Part shown: in pieces, positions 35,809-44,547 of the stretch
Layout of the letters: every line of letters begins with the position of its first letter
Position numbering within the stretch: position 1 is the first letter of the stretch
Assembly (NCBI GenBank): GCA_037045145.1
Contig: JBAOIA010000012.1
Span: 372,001-436,000 of the forward strand
Direction of reading: 5' to 3'
DNA length: 64,000 nt
Origin: Bacteroidia bacterium
Lineage (GTDB): Bacteria > Bacteroidota > Bacteroidia > AKYH767-A > OLB10
Program-made: the position numbers and the translations under genes
Notes under the pieces: model-generated
What the model saw: the letters and a program-made list of their open reading frames with translations, nothing else
Database searches by the model: none
What the model was told of the DNA's origin: nothing

Positions 35809-36282
35809 ATGAACAATCACAATCATTTTATGGAAGAGGCTGTAGCCTTGTCCAAGAAAGCAATCACAGACAATGAGGGCGGCCCTTTTGGATGCGTAAT
35901 AGTTAAAGACGGAAAAATTATTGCCAAAGGAAATAATAAAGTAACTTCCACCAACGACCCCACTGCACATGCAGAAGTGGTAGCCATTCGCGAAGCCTGT
36001 AAGGTGGTGAATAGTTTTCAGTTAGATGGTTGCGAAATATATACATCCTGTGAGCCCTGCCCCATGTGTCTGGGTGCAATTTACTGGGCACGGCCTGATG
36101 TGGTTTACTTCGCCAATACCAGACAGGAAGCTGCTGCAATAGGTTTTGATGATGAATTTATTTACAATGAAATAAATATTCATCCTGCTGAGAGAAAAAT
36201 AAAAATGGTGCATCTGCCTAACCAACAGGCTGCCGGTGTTTTTAACTCATGGCAAAACAAAACTGACAAAACAGAGTATTGA
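35809..36282 (+). CDS. Nucleoside/guanine deaminase, CDA superfamily
   Basis: Zinc-dependent deaminase of 157 residues. The zinc/proton-shuttle motif is DPTAHAEVVAIREACK (HAE) and the second ligand motif is TSCEPCPMCLGAIYWARPD (PCxxC). The ending QEAAAIGFDDEFIYNEI matches GuaD-like guanine deaminases more than TadA or cytidine deaminase. It probably converts guanine to xanthine in purine salvage, though broader nucleoside use is possible. It is packed behind the OsmC gene and 19 bases ahead of the permease gene. Confidence 0.88.
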   Translation: MNNHNHFMEEAVALSKKAITDNEGGPFGCVIVKDGKIIAKGNNKVTSTNDPTAHAEVVAIREACKVVNSFQLDGCEIYTSCEPCPMCLGAIYWARPDVVYFANTRQEAAAIGFDDEFIYNEINIHPAERKIKMVHLPNQQAAGVFNSWQNKTDKTEY

Positions 36283-36301
36283 TATCAGCTACAGACCATA
36301 G

Positions 36302-37744
36302 ATGAAATTACCATTTAAGAAACTCACCACACTCGTTTTAGGTTCTTTTATCGGTCCTTTTATCATGACATTTTTTATTGCACTCTTTGTGCTTTTAATG
36401 CAGTTTCTGTGGAAATACATTGACGACCTTGTTGGCAAAGGGCTTGACTGGTGGACTATCACCAAACTACTTGCTTACACGTCAACAACATTAGTTCCTT
36501 TGGCATTACCATTAGCCATTCTGTTGTCATCAATAATGACTTTTGGCAATCTGGCAGAACACTATGAGATTGTTGCCACAAAATCAGCAGGTATTTCTTT
36601 ACAAAGGTTAATGCGCCCATTAGTAGTGGTTGCAATAATAATTTCTTTAGGCGCCTTTTATTTTTCAAACAACATTTTACCTTACAGTAATCTTAAAATG
36701 GGCTCGCTGCTTTATGATGTGCGTCAACAAAAGCCGGCATTGTTTATTAAAGAAGGTGTTTTTTACAATGGCATTGATGGCTACAGTATTAAAATAGGTA
36801 AAAAAGCTGATGATGGTAAATCAATCAAAAACATCATGATTTATGATCATACACACAACATGGGAAATAAAAAAGTTGTGGTTGCCGATAGTGGCACTAT
36901 GGTAATGACCAATGATAAACGTTATCTTATTTTAACATTATTGAACGGACACTCATACGAAGAACAACAAAACCGCAAAAAAAATTATGACACCAACCCC
37001 TTGCTCAGAACACAATTTCAATCAGAAACAATTCGTTTTGATCTATCTTCTTTTCAACTGAACCGAACAAACGAAGACTTGTTTAAAGACAATTATCAGA
37101 TGATGAATGTGAAACAATTAAATGCCATGATTGACACTTTTAAATTACAGGCAGCGCAACGTAAATCACGGTTTGTAAGAGATATAAAACCATATTATCA
37201 GTTTTTAAAGGACTCAACATTGTTTATCCATGTTAGCAATGCCATTGCAAAACCTTTTCTAACTGATAGCATCAAACTAAACAACACCAAATTTGAAACA
37301 GCTTTGTCGCAATGTCGTGTCATCAAATCGTATATAGAAAGTGCTGATGATGATTTAGAGAGCAGAAATCGTGCCTATGTAAAATATCAAATTGAGTGGC
37401 ATCGCAAATTCACTTTATCAATTGCCTGTTTATTGCTGTTCTTAATTGGAGCACCTTTAGGTGCCATCATCCGCAAAGGCGGTCTTGGACTACCTATTGT
37501 AATTTCCATTGCATTCTTCCTCTGCTATCACATTATTTCCATCACAGGAGAAAAGATGGCAAAAGAAGGAATCATCAGTGTAGAAAGAGGCATGTGGCAA
37601 TCGTCATTAGTGTTGTTGCCTATTGGAATTTTTATGGTTTACAAAGCCACACACGACTCCGCCTTGTTTGATATGGACTCTTATAAGTCATTTTTCAAAA
37701 AACTGTTCCGGAAAAAACGGCTTGATGACTTTTTATTTAAGTAG
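36302..37744 (+). CDS. LptF/LptG family lipopolysaccharide export permease
   Basis: Inner-membrane permease of 480 residues. Three transmembrane helices lie in the first 120 residues and three after residue about 370. A periplasmic jelly-roll-like domain lies between them (GVFYNGIDGYSIKIGKKAD onward), the LptF/G layout. Conserved stretches are YTSTTLVPLALPLAILLSS and LIGAPLGAIIRKGGLGLP. It would extract LPS from the inner membrane with LptB2C. Bacteroidota often have one such gene at each of two sites, so F or G cannot be assigned. The locus stops at a hairpin-rich gap. Confidence 0.9.
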   Translation: MKLPFKKLTTLVLGSFIGPFIMTFFIALFVLLMQFLWKYIDDLVGKGLDWWTITKLLAYTSTTLVPLALPLAILLSSIMTFGNLAEHYEIVATKSAGISLQRLMRPLVVVAIIISLGAFYFSNNILPYSNLKMGSLLYDVRQQKPALFIKEGVFYNGIDGYSIKIGKKADDGKSIKNIMIYDHTHNMGNKKVVVADSGTMVMTNDKRYLILTLLNGHSYEEQQNRKKNYDTNPLLRTQFQSETIRFDLSSFQLNRTNEDLFKDNYQMMNVKQLNAMIDTFKLQAAQRKSRFVRDIKPYYQFLKDSTLFIHVSNAIAKPFLTDSIKLNNTKFETALSQCRVIKSYIESADDDLESRNRAYVKYQIEWHRKFTLSIACLLLFLIGAPLGAIIRKGGLGLPIVISIAFFLCYHIISITGEKMAKEGIISVERGMWQSSLVLLPIGIFMVYKATHDSALFDMDSYKSFFKKLFRKKRLDDFLFK

Positions 37745-37868
37745 GCGCGAGTGTATCGCTCGTGCCATTCTATTATTTTAGCTTTTAGCGAAAGAGAGAT
37801 AAAAATTATGGCTGCAAGCCATTAAAATAAAAGGCAACGAAGCACAGCTTCGCACCTACGAAGCAGCA
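37745..37868. other. Hairpin-rich spacer at the left edge of the T9SS paralogue array
   Basis: The 124-base gap has no gene. It holds an 8-bp stem (GGCGCGAG/CTCGTGCC, one G-T pair, 37743-37765 including the last bases of the permease gene) and several short palindromic bits such as CGAAGCACAGCTTCG. It may be a dispersed intergenic repeat or a weak terminator. Only a genome-wide comparison can tell. Confidence 0.35.
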
Positions 37869-38833
37869 TCATTCCTTAACAAACTTTTTAACTGCAATAC
37901 CTTTATCACTAAAAACCTTTACAAAATAAACTCCGCTTGCAAAATTACCGACATTAATTTTAATGCTTTTTTCTATTGCCTCTGCACCTTCAACTAACAC
38001 TACATTATTAAGCGCATCGCAAACTTCAATGTTTTTAATTCTTAATTCATCACTCATAATTCTTAATTCATCTTTTGCCGGATTGGGCATTAATGATATT
38101 TTATTCTTATAACTCTCTATTTCATTTATACCCACCGTACAATCAACCACCGAAACATCATCTATGTAATAATACGAAAAAGCAGTGTTAGCATTATTAG
38201 TTTGATTATTGGAGTCAAGAGTCGTATTTGCATCATTATTAAAATTACCAATGATAAAATATTTCCCCCCCCCCCCGCAACGTAATTGCCGCTTATTTGT
38301 GTCCAGTTTAGCGTATCATAAATAATTCCGTTAGTGTTTACTATTTGAGGTATGTAGGGTAAATTTAAAGCCGTGCTGTAATCTACCGAGCTGTTTGGTG
38401 ACAAGTACATTCCTATATTGCTTGTATAATATTTGCCGCTATCTGATTTTACCACATAAAAGCTAACGCAATAGGTATGCCCCTGCTTTAATGTATCATT
38501 TAGTTGCCCCCCTAAATATTCGCGAAAATTATTGAATTGAGGCGAAAAGTTTGTGAAAAGTGAAAATCCACAATACGCTATACCTGTTCTCGCATATTGA
38601 AAACCAGCGGCATTATTTGGTGCGGGGGATGAAATACACAAATACTGCTCACTAAAATAATCGCAACTGCCACCGCTTGCCCAATACCAGCCTGTGCAAG
38701 GCATTTGAGGATAATTGTTATTTTGAAAAATGGAACAAGGTATTGTGTCCTCAAATGAAGAATTTAAAACAAGGTTCTGCCCCCACGCATTTTGCGAAGC
38801 CATAACAAAAAGCAATAGAGCTATTTTTTTCAT
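37869..38833 (-). pseudogene. T9SS jelly-roll paralogue 1, frameshifted at a 12-G tract (possibly phase-variable)
   Basis: The N-terminal frame (ATG 38833) gives a signal peptide, LVLNSSFEDTIPC, the family core (GFQYARTGIAYCG, YCVSFYVV, DTLNWTQISGNYVA), then GGGG. There a run of 12 G on the minus strand (38265-38276) puts the frame off, and it stops at 38162. The frame from the tract to 37869 continues the family as expected (KYFIIGNF, then VDCTVGINEIE) and ends in a T9SS-type tail (SGVYFVKVFSDKG). The 965-bp span needs one more G (13) or two fewer (10) to be open. It may therefore be an off-phase gene rather than a dead one. Confidence 0.8.
38265..38276 (-). repeat. 12-bp homopolymer G tract (C on plus) inside paralogue 1
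   Basis: Twelve consecutive C on the plus strand in an AT-rich gene. Adding one or removing two would join the two frames of paralogue 1. Such tracts are typical of slipped-strand phase variation, but also of sequencing error. Confidence 0.95.
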
Positions 38834-38848
38834 ATAACAAAGGTAATA

Positions 38849-38877
38849 AAAAAGAGCAGTGGTTAGCTGCTCTTTTT
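38849..38877 (-). terminator. Terminator between the left T9SS fragment and paralogue 1
   Basis: AAAAAGAGCAG pairs with CTGCTCTTTTT around TGGTTAG, just past the stop of the minus-strand fragment gene at 38884. Confidence 0.8.
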
Positions 38878-38883
38878 ATTTTA

Positions 38884-39534
38884 TTACTTAATTACTACCA
38901 ACTTTCTTATATCTGTAACTCTACCGTTTACTTCTGTTTTTATAATGTAAACTCCTTGTGCAAGTTCATGCAAATCTATGAGAACTTTATTATATCCTTC
39001 ATGCAATAAATAGCTGCTCACCCTTACACCAAATTTGGAATATATATTTATAACACCTTTTTGATTTTTTTCAAGTTGATTGCTGTAAATAGTTTTCTCT
39101 ATCGCAGGATTTGGCATTAATGATATTTTATTATCAGCAACAGCAGCGCTTTGTGTGCCATTCGGATTAGCCATTCGGCTGCCGATGGATTCATAATCAT
39201 CATCAATATGAAGCCCGAGCATTACCCTTGCCGCATACACTCCTGTGCCGCCCGTTAACGGATTTTCATTGGCAATCGCATAGAGTATATCATACTGTTC
39301 GGTAGTTAATTCAAAGCTATCAACAGCCCATGTTACAAGGTATATGGCATTAACGGCTTTTTCATTTTCTTCGGCATGGTTGTCGGGAGCAATGCTTTCG
39401 TTTAATGTTAAAGCATACTCCGGATTAACATCGGCAGAGTCAAGCACTGTTTTAAACAAACCTATATTGTAAACAGCCGTGCTGTCATACCACCTTGTTA
39501 ACAGGGTATCTTCTGATGTGCCCTGTAACATCAT
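38884..39534 (-). pseudogene. 5'-truncated T9SS protein fragment (left flank of array)
   Basis: A 216-residue frame without signal peptide. Its first 110 residues align to the protein fragment at the other end of the array (MLQGTSEDTLLTRW here, MLQETPADTLLTLW there, and NHAEENEKAVNAIY, GGTGVYAARVML), starting at about residue 86 of that fragment. The tail is a T9SS sorting domain (SLMPNPAIEK, then AQGVYIIKTEVNG). Homology starts abruptly where paralogue 2 ends, and the start overlaps that stop as ATGA. This suggests a recombination junction, so an exported product from this frame alone is unlikely. Confidence 0.7.
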
Positions 39535-40484
39535 TCCTTAACAAACTTTTTAATTGCAATTCCTTTATCACTAAACACTTTTACAAAATAAACTCCTTTA
39601 GTAAAATTACTCACATTTATTTTGATATTTTTCTCATCTGATTTTACGCTTTCAATTAAAACCACATTTCCAAGCACATCCGTAATTTCCATATTTTTAA
39701 TTTTCAATTCTGCATTCTCAATTCTTAATTCTGAATTGGTTGGGTTCGGCATCAGCTTTATTTTATTCTTATAACTCTCTATCTCATTTATACCCACCGT
39801 ACAATCTACTACTGAAACATCATCTATGAACAAGTAAGCTCCCATTAATGTTCCTGATGTGGAGTCAACTAATGTATTTATGTCATCGTTAAAATTACCA
39901 ATGGTAAGGTATTTTTCACCACCATTGGCAATGTATGTTCCTGAAATCTGCACCCAGTTAAGTGTATCATAAATTATATTGCCCGCAAGGTTTGAAATTT
40001 GAGGAACAAATGAAAGGTTGGTGTTTATGGTATAATCTACCGCACTGTCAACAGAAAGGTATAAACCTATGCCGTCAACAACGTATTTGAATTCTTCGGC
40101 AACCGAAACATAAAAGCTGACGCAATACTCATGCCCATGCTTTAATGTATCCGACAAACCTCCCCCTATGTATTCTCGTCTATTAGCAAAAGAAGGAAAT
40201 GTAGTCGAAACAAATGGGCCTAACCCCACATAAGCAATACCAGTTCGGGCATATTGAAAGCCTACCTGATTTTGCGGAACATAAGATGTTGAACAAAATA
40301 TATCAGGCTGCTCGCTGAAATAATCAGGACTGCCAACTGATGCTGAATACCAGTAACGACACTGCATAGCCCATGTTCCAATTGGACAGGTTATCGTATC
40401 TTCAAAACTTGGGTTTAATACCAAGTTTTGTGCACTTACCTTTAATGATAAAAATAAGCATAAACAAATAGTTGACTTTTTCAT
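39531..40484 (-). CDS. T9SS jelly-roll paralogue 2 (intact)
   Basis: Secreted protein of 317 residues. Signal peptide (ICLCLFLSLKVSAQ), then the core module: LVLNPSFEDTITCP, SPDYFSEQPDIFC, GFQYARTGIAYVGLG, RREYIGGGLSDTLKHG, EYCVSFYVSVAE, DTLNWVQISGTYIANGGE and FIDDVSVVDCTVG. The core resembles the galactose-binding-like domain often found at the front of OmpA-type proteins in Bacteroidota. The last 80 residues are a T9SS type A sorting domain (KLMPNPTNSELRI, KGVYFVKVFSDKG). The tail type is shared with paralogue 1. Ligand unknown. Confidence 0.82.
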   Translation of the reverse strand: MKKSTICLCLFLSLKVSAQNLVLNPSFEDTITCPIGTWAMQCRYWYSASVGSPDYFSEQPDIFCSTSYVPQNQVGFQYARTGIAYVGLGPFVSTTFPSFANRREYIGGGLSDTLKHGHEYCVSFYVSVAEEFKYVVDGIGLYLSVDSAVDYTINTNLSFVPQISNLAGNIIYDTLNWVQISGTYIANGGEKYLTIGNFNDDINTLVDSTSGTLMGAYLFIDDVSVVDCTVGINEIESYKNKIKLMPNPTNSELRIENAELKIKNMEITDVLGNVVLIESVKSDEKNIKINVSNFTKGVYFVKVFSDKGIAIKKFVKE

Positions 40485-40489
40485 ATTTA

Positions 40490-41115
40490 AGGTTATTTAC
40501 TGCAATATCAGTTTTATAAATTCAGGTTGCCTGTCAGTTATATTTACTTTAACCATATACACTCCACGTGCATAACCTGATGTTTCTATGGTAATTTTAT
40601 TTTTACCATGATTTAATGTATATGCCGATAATTTATTGCCGAGCATATCATACAATTCCAGCAAACCATTTTCATTGTCATTCAACTCACTTTCATAGTA
40701 CACCGCTGTTCGTGCAGGGTTGGGGTATAGCTTACCTACACTTAAATTATCATTTACTTCATTTATCCCCACCGTGCAGTCTATTACACTTACATCATCT
40801 ATGAAATAGTATGCACTATTTCCCGTTGATGAAGTAGAATCAATCATTGTGTTAGCATCATCTTTAAAGTTGCCAATGGTCAAATATTTTTCTCCGCCAT
40901 TGGCTATGTATGTTCCTGAAATCTGCACCCAGTTAAGCGTATCATAAATTATGTTGCCCGCAGGGTTTGAAATTTGAGGAACAAACGAAAGGTTGGTGTT
41001 TATGGTATAATCAACAGCGCTGTCAACAGAAAGGTATAAACCTATGCCGTCTGTAACATATTTGCACTTCTCGGCAACCGATACATAAAAGCTGACACAA
41101 TACTCATGCCCCTGC
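40490..41115. repeat. 626-bp direct repeat, copy A
   Basis: This block, read line by line, has no mismatch that I found against 44548-45173 (offset 4058). It ends at a C/T difference at 41116. It covers the C-terminal two thirds of paralogue 3 and is shared with paralogue 7, which implies a very recent duplication or gene conversion. Confidence 0.92.
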
Positions 41116-41454
41116 CTTAATGTATCCGACAATATTCCACCCACATATTCACGTCTTATTAATAAAAGTAGGGATTATATGTTGAGTAAATAATCCCAAT
41201 CCTACATAAGCAATTCCAGTTCGTGCATACTGGAAACCTATGGTACTTTGTGGGGCAGGTACCACACAATTGATATCAGGTTGTTCGCTGAAATAATCTG
41301 GACTGCCATAAGTTGCCCAATACCAATAATTGCATGGCATAGCATAGGTGCCTGTGCAGGCTATGGTATCCTCAAATGAAGGGTTCAAAACAAGATTTTG
41401 AGCATCTGCCTTAATAGCAGAAAACAAGCATAAACAAATAATAAATTTTTTCAT
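40497..41454 (-). pseudogene. T9SS jelly-roll paralogue 3, broken by a one-base insertion
   Basis: The N-terminal frame (ATG 41454) encodes a signal peptide and the variable region up to TFINKT, where it stops at 41149. The rest of the family (YVGGILSDTLRQG onward) continues in another frame to 40497. The sequence near 41157 reads AATAAGACGTGAA where intact relatives give Asn-Arg-Arg-Glu from one base fewer, so an extra A is the cause, and the 958-bp span is one base over a multiple of three. The front half resembles paralogue 6. The back half is identical to paralogue 7. Confidence 0.83.
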
Positions 41455-41464
41455 AATTTAAAAT

Positions 41465-41491
41465 TGTGAGGAGGCACAAAGCCTCCTCACA
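41465..41491 (-). terminator. Terminator-like hairpin between paralogues 4 and 3
   Basis: TGTGAGGAGGC pairs exactly with GCCTCCTCACA around ACAAA, 12 bases after the stop of paralogue 4. The U-run is short. Confidence 0.6.
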
Positions 41492-41502
41492 AAAATAATT
41501 AT

Positions 41503-42468
41503 TTAATTAACGACCAATTTAATTATTTCACTGTTACACCCCATAATTTCCACCTTTACAATGTATATGCCTTTTGATAAATCAAATACAGGTATTGAAA
41601 TTAAATTATTGCCTTTTGTCAGCTTATAATCTTTTAATTGCTTACCGAGCATATCCAATAAAGTTAAAACTCCGTTTTCATTCTCACCCAAGTTATCGTG
41701 ATAATAAACAACTGTATTGGCTGGATTTGGATATAGCCTTCCTATATCTTTATTATCATTTACTTCGTTAATACCAACCGTGCAGTCTATAACCGATACA
41801 TCATCTATTAAAAAGTAAGAGAAAATTATTGGGCCAGAAATAGAATCAATAGCTGTATTAGAGTCAGCTTTAAAATTACCAATAGTAAGGTATTTTTCAC
41901 CACCAGAAGCAATGTACGTTCCCGAAATTTGCACCCAGTTAAGCGTATCATAAATAATATTTCCGGCTGGATTTTCAATTTGCGGTACAAATGAAAGATT
42001 AGTATCAATTGAATAATCCACTGTGCTATCTGCTGACAGGTATAATCCTATGCCATCTACGATGTATTTAGACTTATTCGCTACAGATACATAAAAACTT
42101 ACACAATACTCATGCCCCTGCTTTAATGTATCGGATAATTCTCCTCCTATATATTCTCTATAGTTTGTAAATGGGGCTGAAGTAAAAGCAGACAAACCTA
42201 CATAAGCAACACCTGTACGGGCGTATTGATATCCAATATTATTATCAGGTACAGGTAAGGCGTAACAGAAAGGGTCATACGTTTCGCTGAAATAATCAGG
42301 GCTGCCACCTGATGCTGAATACCAATTGGTGCATTGCATTTGCCATGTGCCAAGATTAATGAATATCCAGCATGGTATTGTATTTTCAAATGACGGATTA
42401 ATAACTAAATTCTGAGCATTGCTGTTTAATGCAATAAAACATAAAACGATAATTAAAAACTTTTTCAT
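41503..42468 (-). CDS. T9SS jelly-roll paralogue 4 (intact)
   Basis: Secreted protein of 321 residues. The signal peptide ends ALNSNAQ. The core has LVINPSFENTIPC, SPDYFSETYDPFC, IGYQYARTGVAYVGLS, YREYIGGELSDTLKQG, IIYDTLNWVQISGTYIAS and LIDDVSVIDCTVG. The T9SS sorting domain (GRLYPNPANTVVYY, DMLGKQLKDYKLTKG, SKGIYIVKVEIMG) is of the type also carried by paralogue 5 and by the right-flank fragment. The region after the signal peptide differs most among copies, which fits a variable binding surface. It is flanked by its own downstream hairpin, so it may be transcribed singly. Confidence 0.82.
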   Translation of the reverse strand: MKKFLIIVLCFIALNSNAQNLVINPSFENTIPCWIFINLGTWQMQCTNWYSASGGSPDYFSETYDPFCYALPVPDNNIGYQYARTGVAYVGLSAFTSAPFTNYREYIGGELSDTLKQGHEYCVSFYVSVANKSKYIVDGIGLYLSADSTVDYSIDTNLSFVPQIENPAGNIIYDTLNWVQISGTYIASGGEKYLTIGNFKADSNTAIDSISGPIIFSYFLIDDVSVIDCTVGINEVNDNKDIGRLYPNPANTVVYYHDNLGENENGVLTLLDMLGKQLKDYKLTKGNNLISIPVFDLSKGIYIVKVEIMGCNSEIIKLVVN

Positions 42469-42523
42469 TTTAAATTATTTGGCGTATGACACCTACGTTA
42501 TTCTACCCCAAATTTACTAAGTT

Positions 42524-43528
42524 TTATTGTATTAACAGCTTTTTATTTTCGTCCGTTCTGCCATTAATTTTTATCTTTACCATATACATGCCTTTTGCCA
42601 AATCAGCTACCGGTATTGAAATTAAATTATTACCTTTTGTCAGCTTATATCCTTTTAATTCTTTACCGAGCATATCCAATAAAGTTAAAACTCCGTTTTC
42701 ATTCTCACCTAAGTTGTCTTGGTAATATACAACTGTATTGGCTGGGTTCGGATAAAGCCTGCCTATATCTTTATTATTATTTACTTCGCCAATATCTTTA
42801 TTATTATTTACTTCGCCAATCCCCACCGTGCAGTCTATTACGCTTACATCGTCTATAAACAAGTACGATTCATATCGGCTTTGGGGAACATTGTTATTTA
42901 TGGAATCAATCAAGGTATTAGCATTATCTTTAAAATTACCAATGGTGAGGTATTTTTCACCGCCATTGGCAATGTACGTTCCCGAAATCTGCACCCAGTT
43001 AAGCGTATCATAAATTATGTTGCCTGAAGGGTTTGAAATTTGAGGTACAAACGGAAGGTTGGTGTTAATGGTATAATCAACAGCGCTGTCAATAGATAAG
43101 TATAATCCTATGCCGTCTGTAACATATTTTAATTCCTCTGCAACCGATATATAAAAGCTGACACAATACTCATGCCCCTGTTTTAATGTGTCAGAAAGTT
43201 CTCCTCCAATATACTCTCGCCTATTTAGATAATTTGGATTTAAAGGCTGCATAAGTGTTACTAATCCTACATAAGCAATCCCTGTTCTGGCATATTGATA
43301 ACCGGCATTGCTTAAAGGCACAGGAGAGGTTCCGCAAAATATATCAGGCTGTTCACTGAAATAATCAGGACTGCCTATATTAGCCGTGTACCAATATTTG
43401 CATTGCATTGGGATTGCTGTTGTTGTTGGGCAAGCTATTGTATCTTCAAAACTTGGGTTTAACACCAAATTTTGCGCATTTGCATTTGACACAAGATATA
43501 AAAATATGACAATAAATATTTTTCTCAT
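42524..43528 (-). CDS. T9SS jelly-roll paralogue 5 (intact, with in-frame 27-bp duplication)
   Basis: Secreted protein of 334 residues. Signal peptide ends VSNANAQ. The core follows the family (SFEDTIACP, SPDYFSEQPDIFCG, YQYARTGIAYVGLV, RREYIGGELSDTLKQG, IDDVSVIDCTVGIGEV). The linker before the sorting domain repeats GEVNNNKDI twice because of a 27-bp tandem duplication. The sorting domain (RLYPNPANTVVYYQDN, AKGMYMVKIKING) is the same type as in paralogue 4 and the right fragment. The extra linker copy explains the added length. Function unknown. Confidence 0.82.
   Translation of the reverse strand: MRKIFIVIFLYLVSNANAQNLVLNPSFEDTIACPTTTAIPMQCKYWYTANIGSPDYFSEQPDIFCGTSPVPLSNAGYQYARTGIAYVGLVTLMQPLNPNYLNRREYIGGELSDTLKQGHEYCVSFYISVAEELKYVTDGIGLYLSIDSAVDYTINTNLPFVPQISNPSGNIIYDTLNWVQISGTYIANGGEKYLTIGNFKDNANTLIDSINNNVPQSRYESYLFIDDVSVIDCTVGIGEVNNNKDIGEVNNNKDIGRLYPNPANTVVYYQDNLGENENGVLTLLDMLGKELKGYKLTKGNNLISIPVADLAKGMYMVKIKINGRTDENKKLLIQ
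42765..42818. repeat. Perfect 27-bp tandem duplication in paralogue 5
   Basis: Two identical 27-base units, at 42765-42791 and 42792-42818, encode the repeated linker peptide. No other paralogue has the second copy, so it is a recent slippage or unequal exchange. Confidence 0.93.
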
Positions 43529-43531
43529 GTT

Positions 43532-43560
43532 AAAAAGGAGACTGATAGTTCAGCCTCCTT
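43532..43560 (-). terminator. Terminator between paralogues 6 and 5
   Basis: On the minus strand an 11-bp stem, AAGGAGGCTGA with TCAGTCTCCTT (one G-T), surrounds ACTA and is followed by five U. It lies 23 bases after the paralogue 6 stop. Confidence 0.8.
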
Positions 43561-43582
43561 GCAAAATTAAATCATAATTTAA

Positions 43583-44536
43583 TTACTCTAATATCAATTT
43601 AACGGTTTCTGTGGGTTTACCTGTTATATTAATTTTAACCAAGTACACACCTCTTGCATAAGGTGTTGGTATGGCAAGCAAATTTCCTTTATTAAGTTTA
43701 TAGCTTGCCATTTCTCTGCCTGTTATATCCATAAGCTGCAATGTTCCGTTTTCTTTTTCAGAAAGATTGTTTTCAAAGTAAACAACCTTTGTGGCTGGAT
43801 TGGGATACAATTTGCCTGAACTTAAATTATCATTTACTTCGTTAATACCAACTGTGCAGTCAATTACACTTACATCGTCAATGAAAAAATAACTTTCAAT
43901 TAGACTTGCACTTGTAGAATCAATTGCGGTGTTAGCATCATCTTTAAAATTGCCAATGGTCAAATATTTTTCACCACCATTAGCTATGTACGTTCCCGAA
44001 ATCTGCACCCAGTTAAGCGTATCATAAATTATATTGCCCGCAGGGTTTGAAATTTGAGGCATAAACGAAAGGTTTGTGTTTATGGTATAATCAACAGCGC
44101 TGTCAACAGAAAGATATAACCCTATGCCATCCACAACATATTTGAATTCCTCTGCAACCGAAACATAAAAGCTGACACAATACTCATGTCCCTGCTTTAA
44201 TGTATCGGATAATTCTCCTCCTACATATTCTCTTCTATTTATATGATTTGGGGAAACATGTTTTGTGTAAACACCCAATCCTACATAAGCAATTCCTGTT
44301 CTTGCATATTGGTATCCACCTCCACTTTGCGGAACGTAAGATGTTCCGCAAAATATATCAGGCTGTTCGCTGAAATAATCAGGACTACCATAAGTTGCCC
44401 AATACCAATATTTACATTGCATAGCATAGGTGCCTGTGCAGGCTATAGTATCTTCAAATGAAGGATTCAAAACAAGATTTTGAGCATCTGCTTTACTCGC
44501 AAAAAACAAGCATAAATAAATTGTTAACTTTTTCAT
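43583..44536 (-). CDS. T9SS jelly-roll paralogue 6 (intact)
   Basis: Secreted protein of 317 residues. Signal peptide ends ASKADAQ. Core segments are LVLNPSFEDTIAC, GSPDYFSEQPDIFCG, YQYARTGIAYVGLG, RREYVGGELSDTLKQG and FIDDVSVIDCTVG. The front part is closest to paralogue 3. The sorting domain is its own type (GKLYPNPATKVVYFEN, MDITGREMASYKLNKG, ARGVYLVKINITG). It is followed by a good terminator and preceded by paralogue 7 with only 18 bases between them. Presumed T9SS cargo attached to or released from the cell surface. Ligand unknown. Confidence 0.82.
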   Translation of the reverse strand: MKKLTIYLCLFFASKADAQNLVLNPSFEDTIACTGTYAMQCKYWYWATYGSPDYFSEQPDIFCGTSYVPQSGGGYQYARTGIAYVGLGVYTKHVSPNHINRREYVGGELSDTLKQGHEYCVSFYVSVAEEFKYVVDGIGLYLSVDSAVDYTINTNLSFMPQISNPAGNIIYDTLNWVQISGTYIANGGEKYLTIGNFKDDANTAIDSTSASLIESYFFIDDVSVIDCTVGINEVNDNLSSGKLYPNPATKVVYFENNLSEKENGTLQLMDITGREMASYKLNKGNLLAIPTPYARGVYLVKINITGKPTETVKLILE

Positions 44537-44547
44537 ATTAAAAAGAT

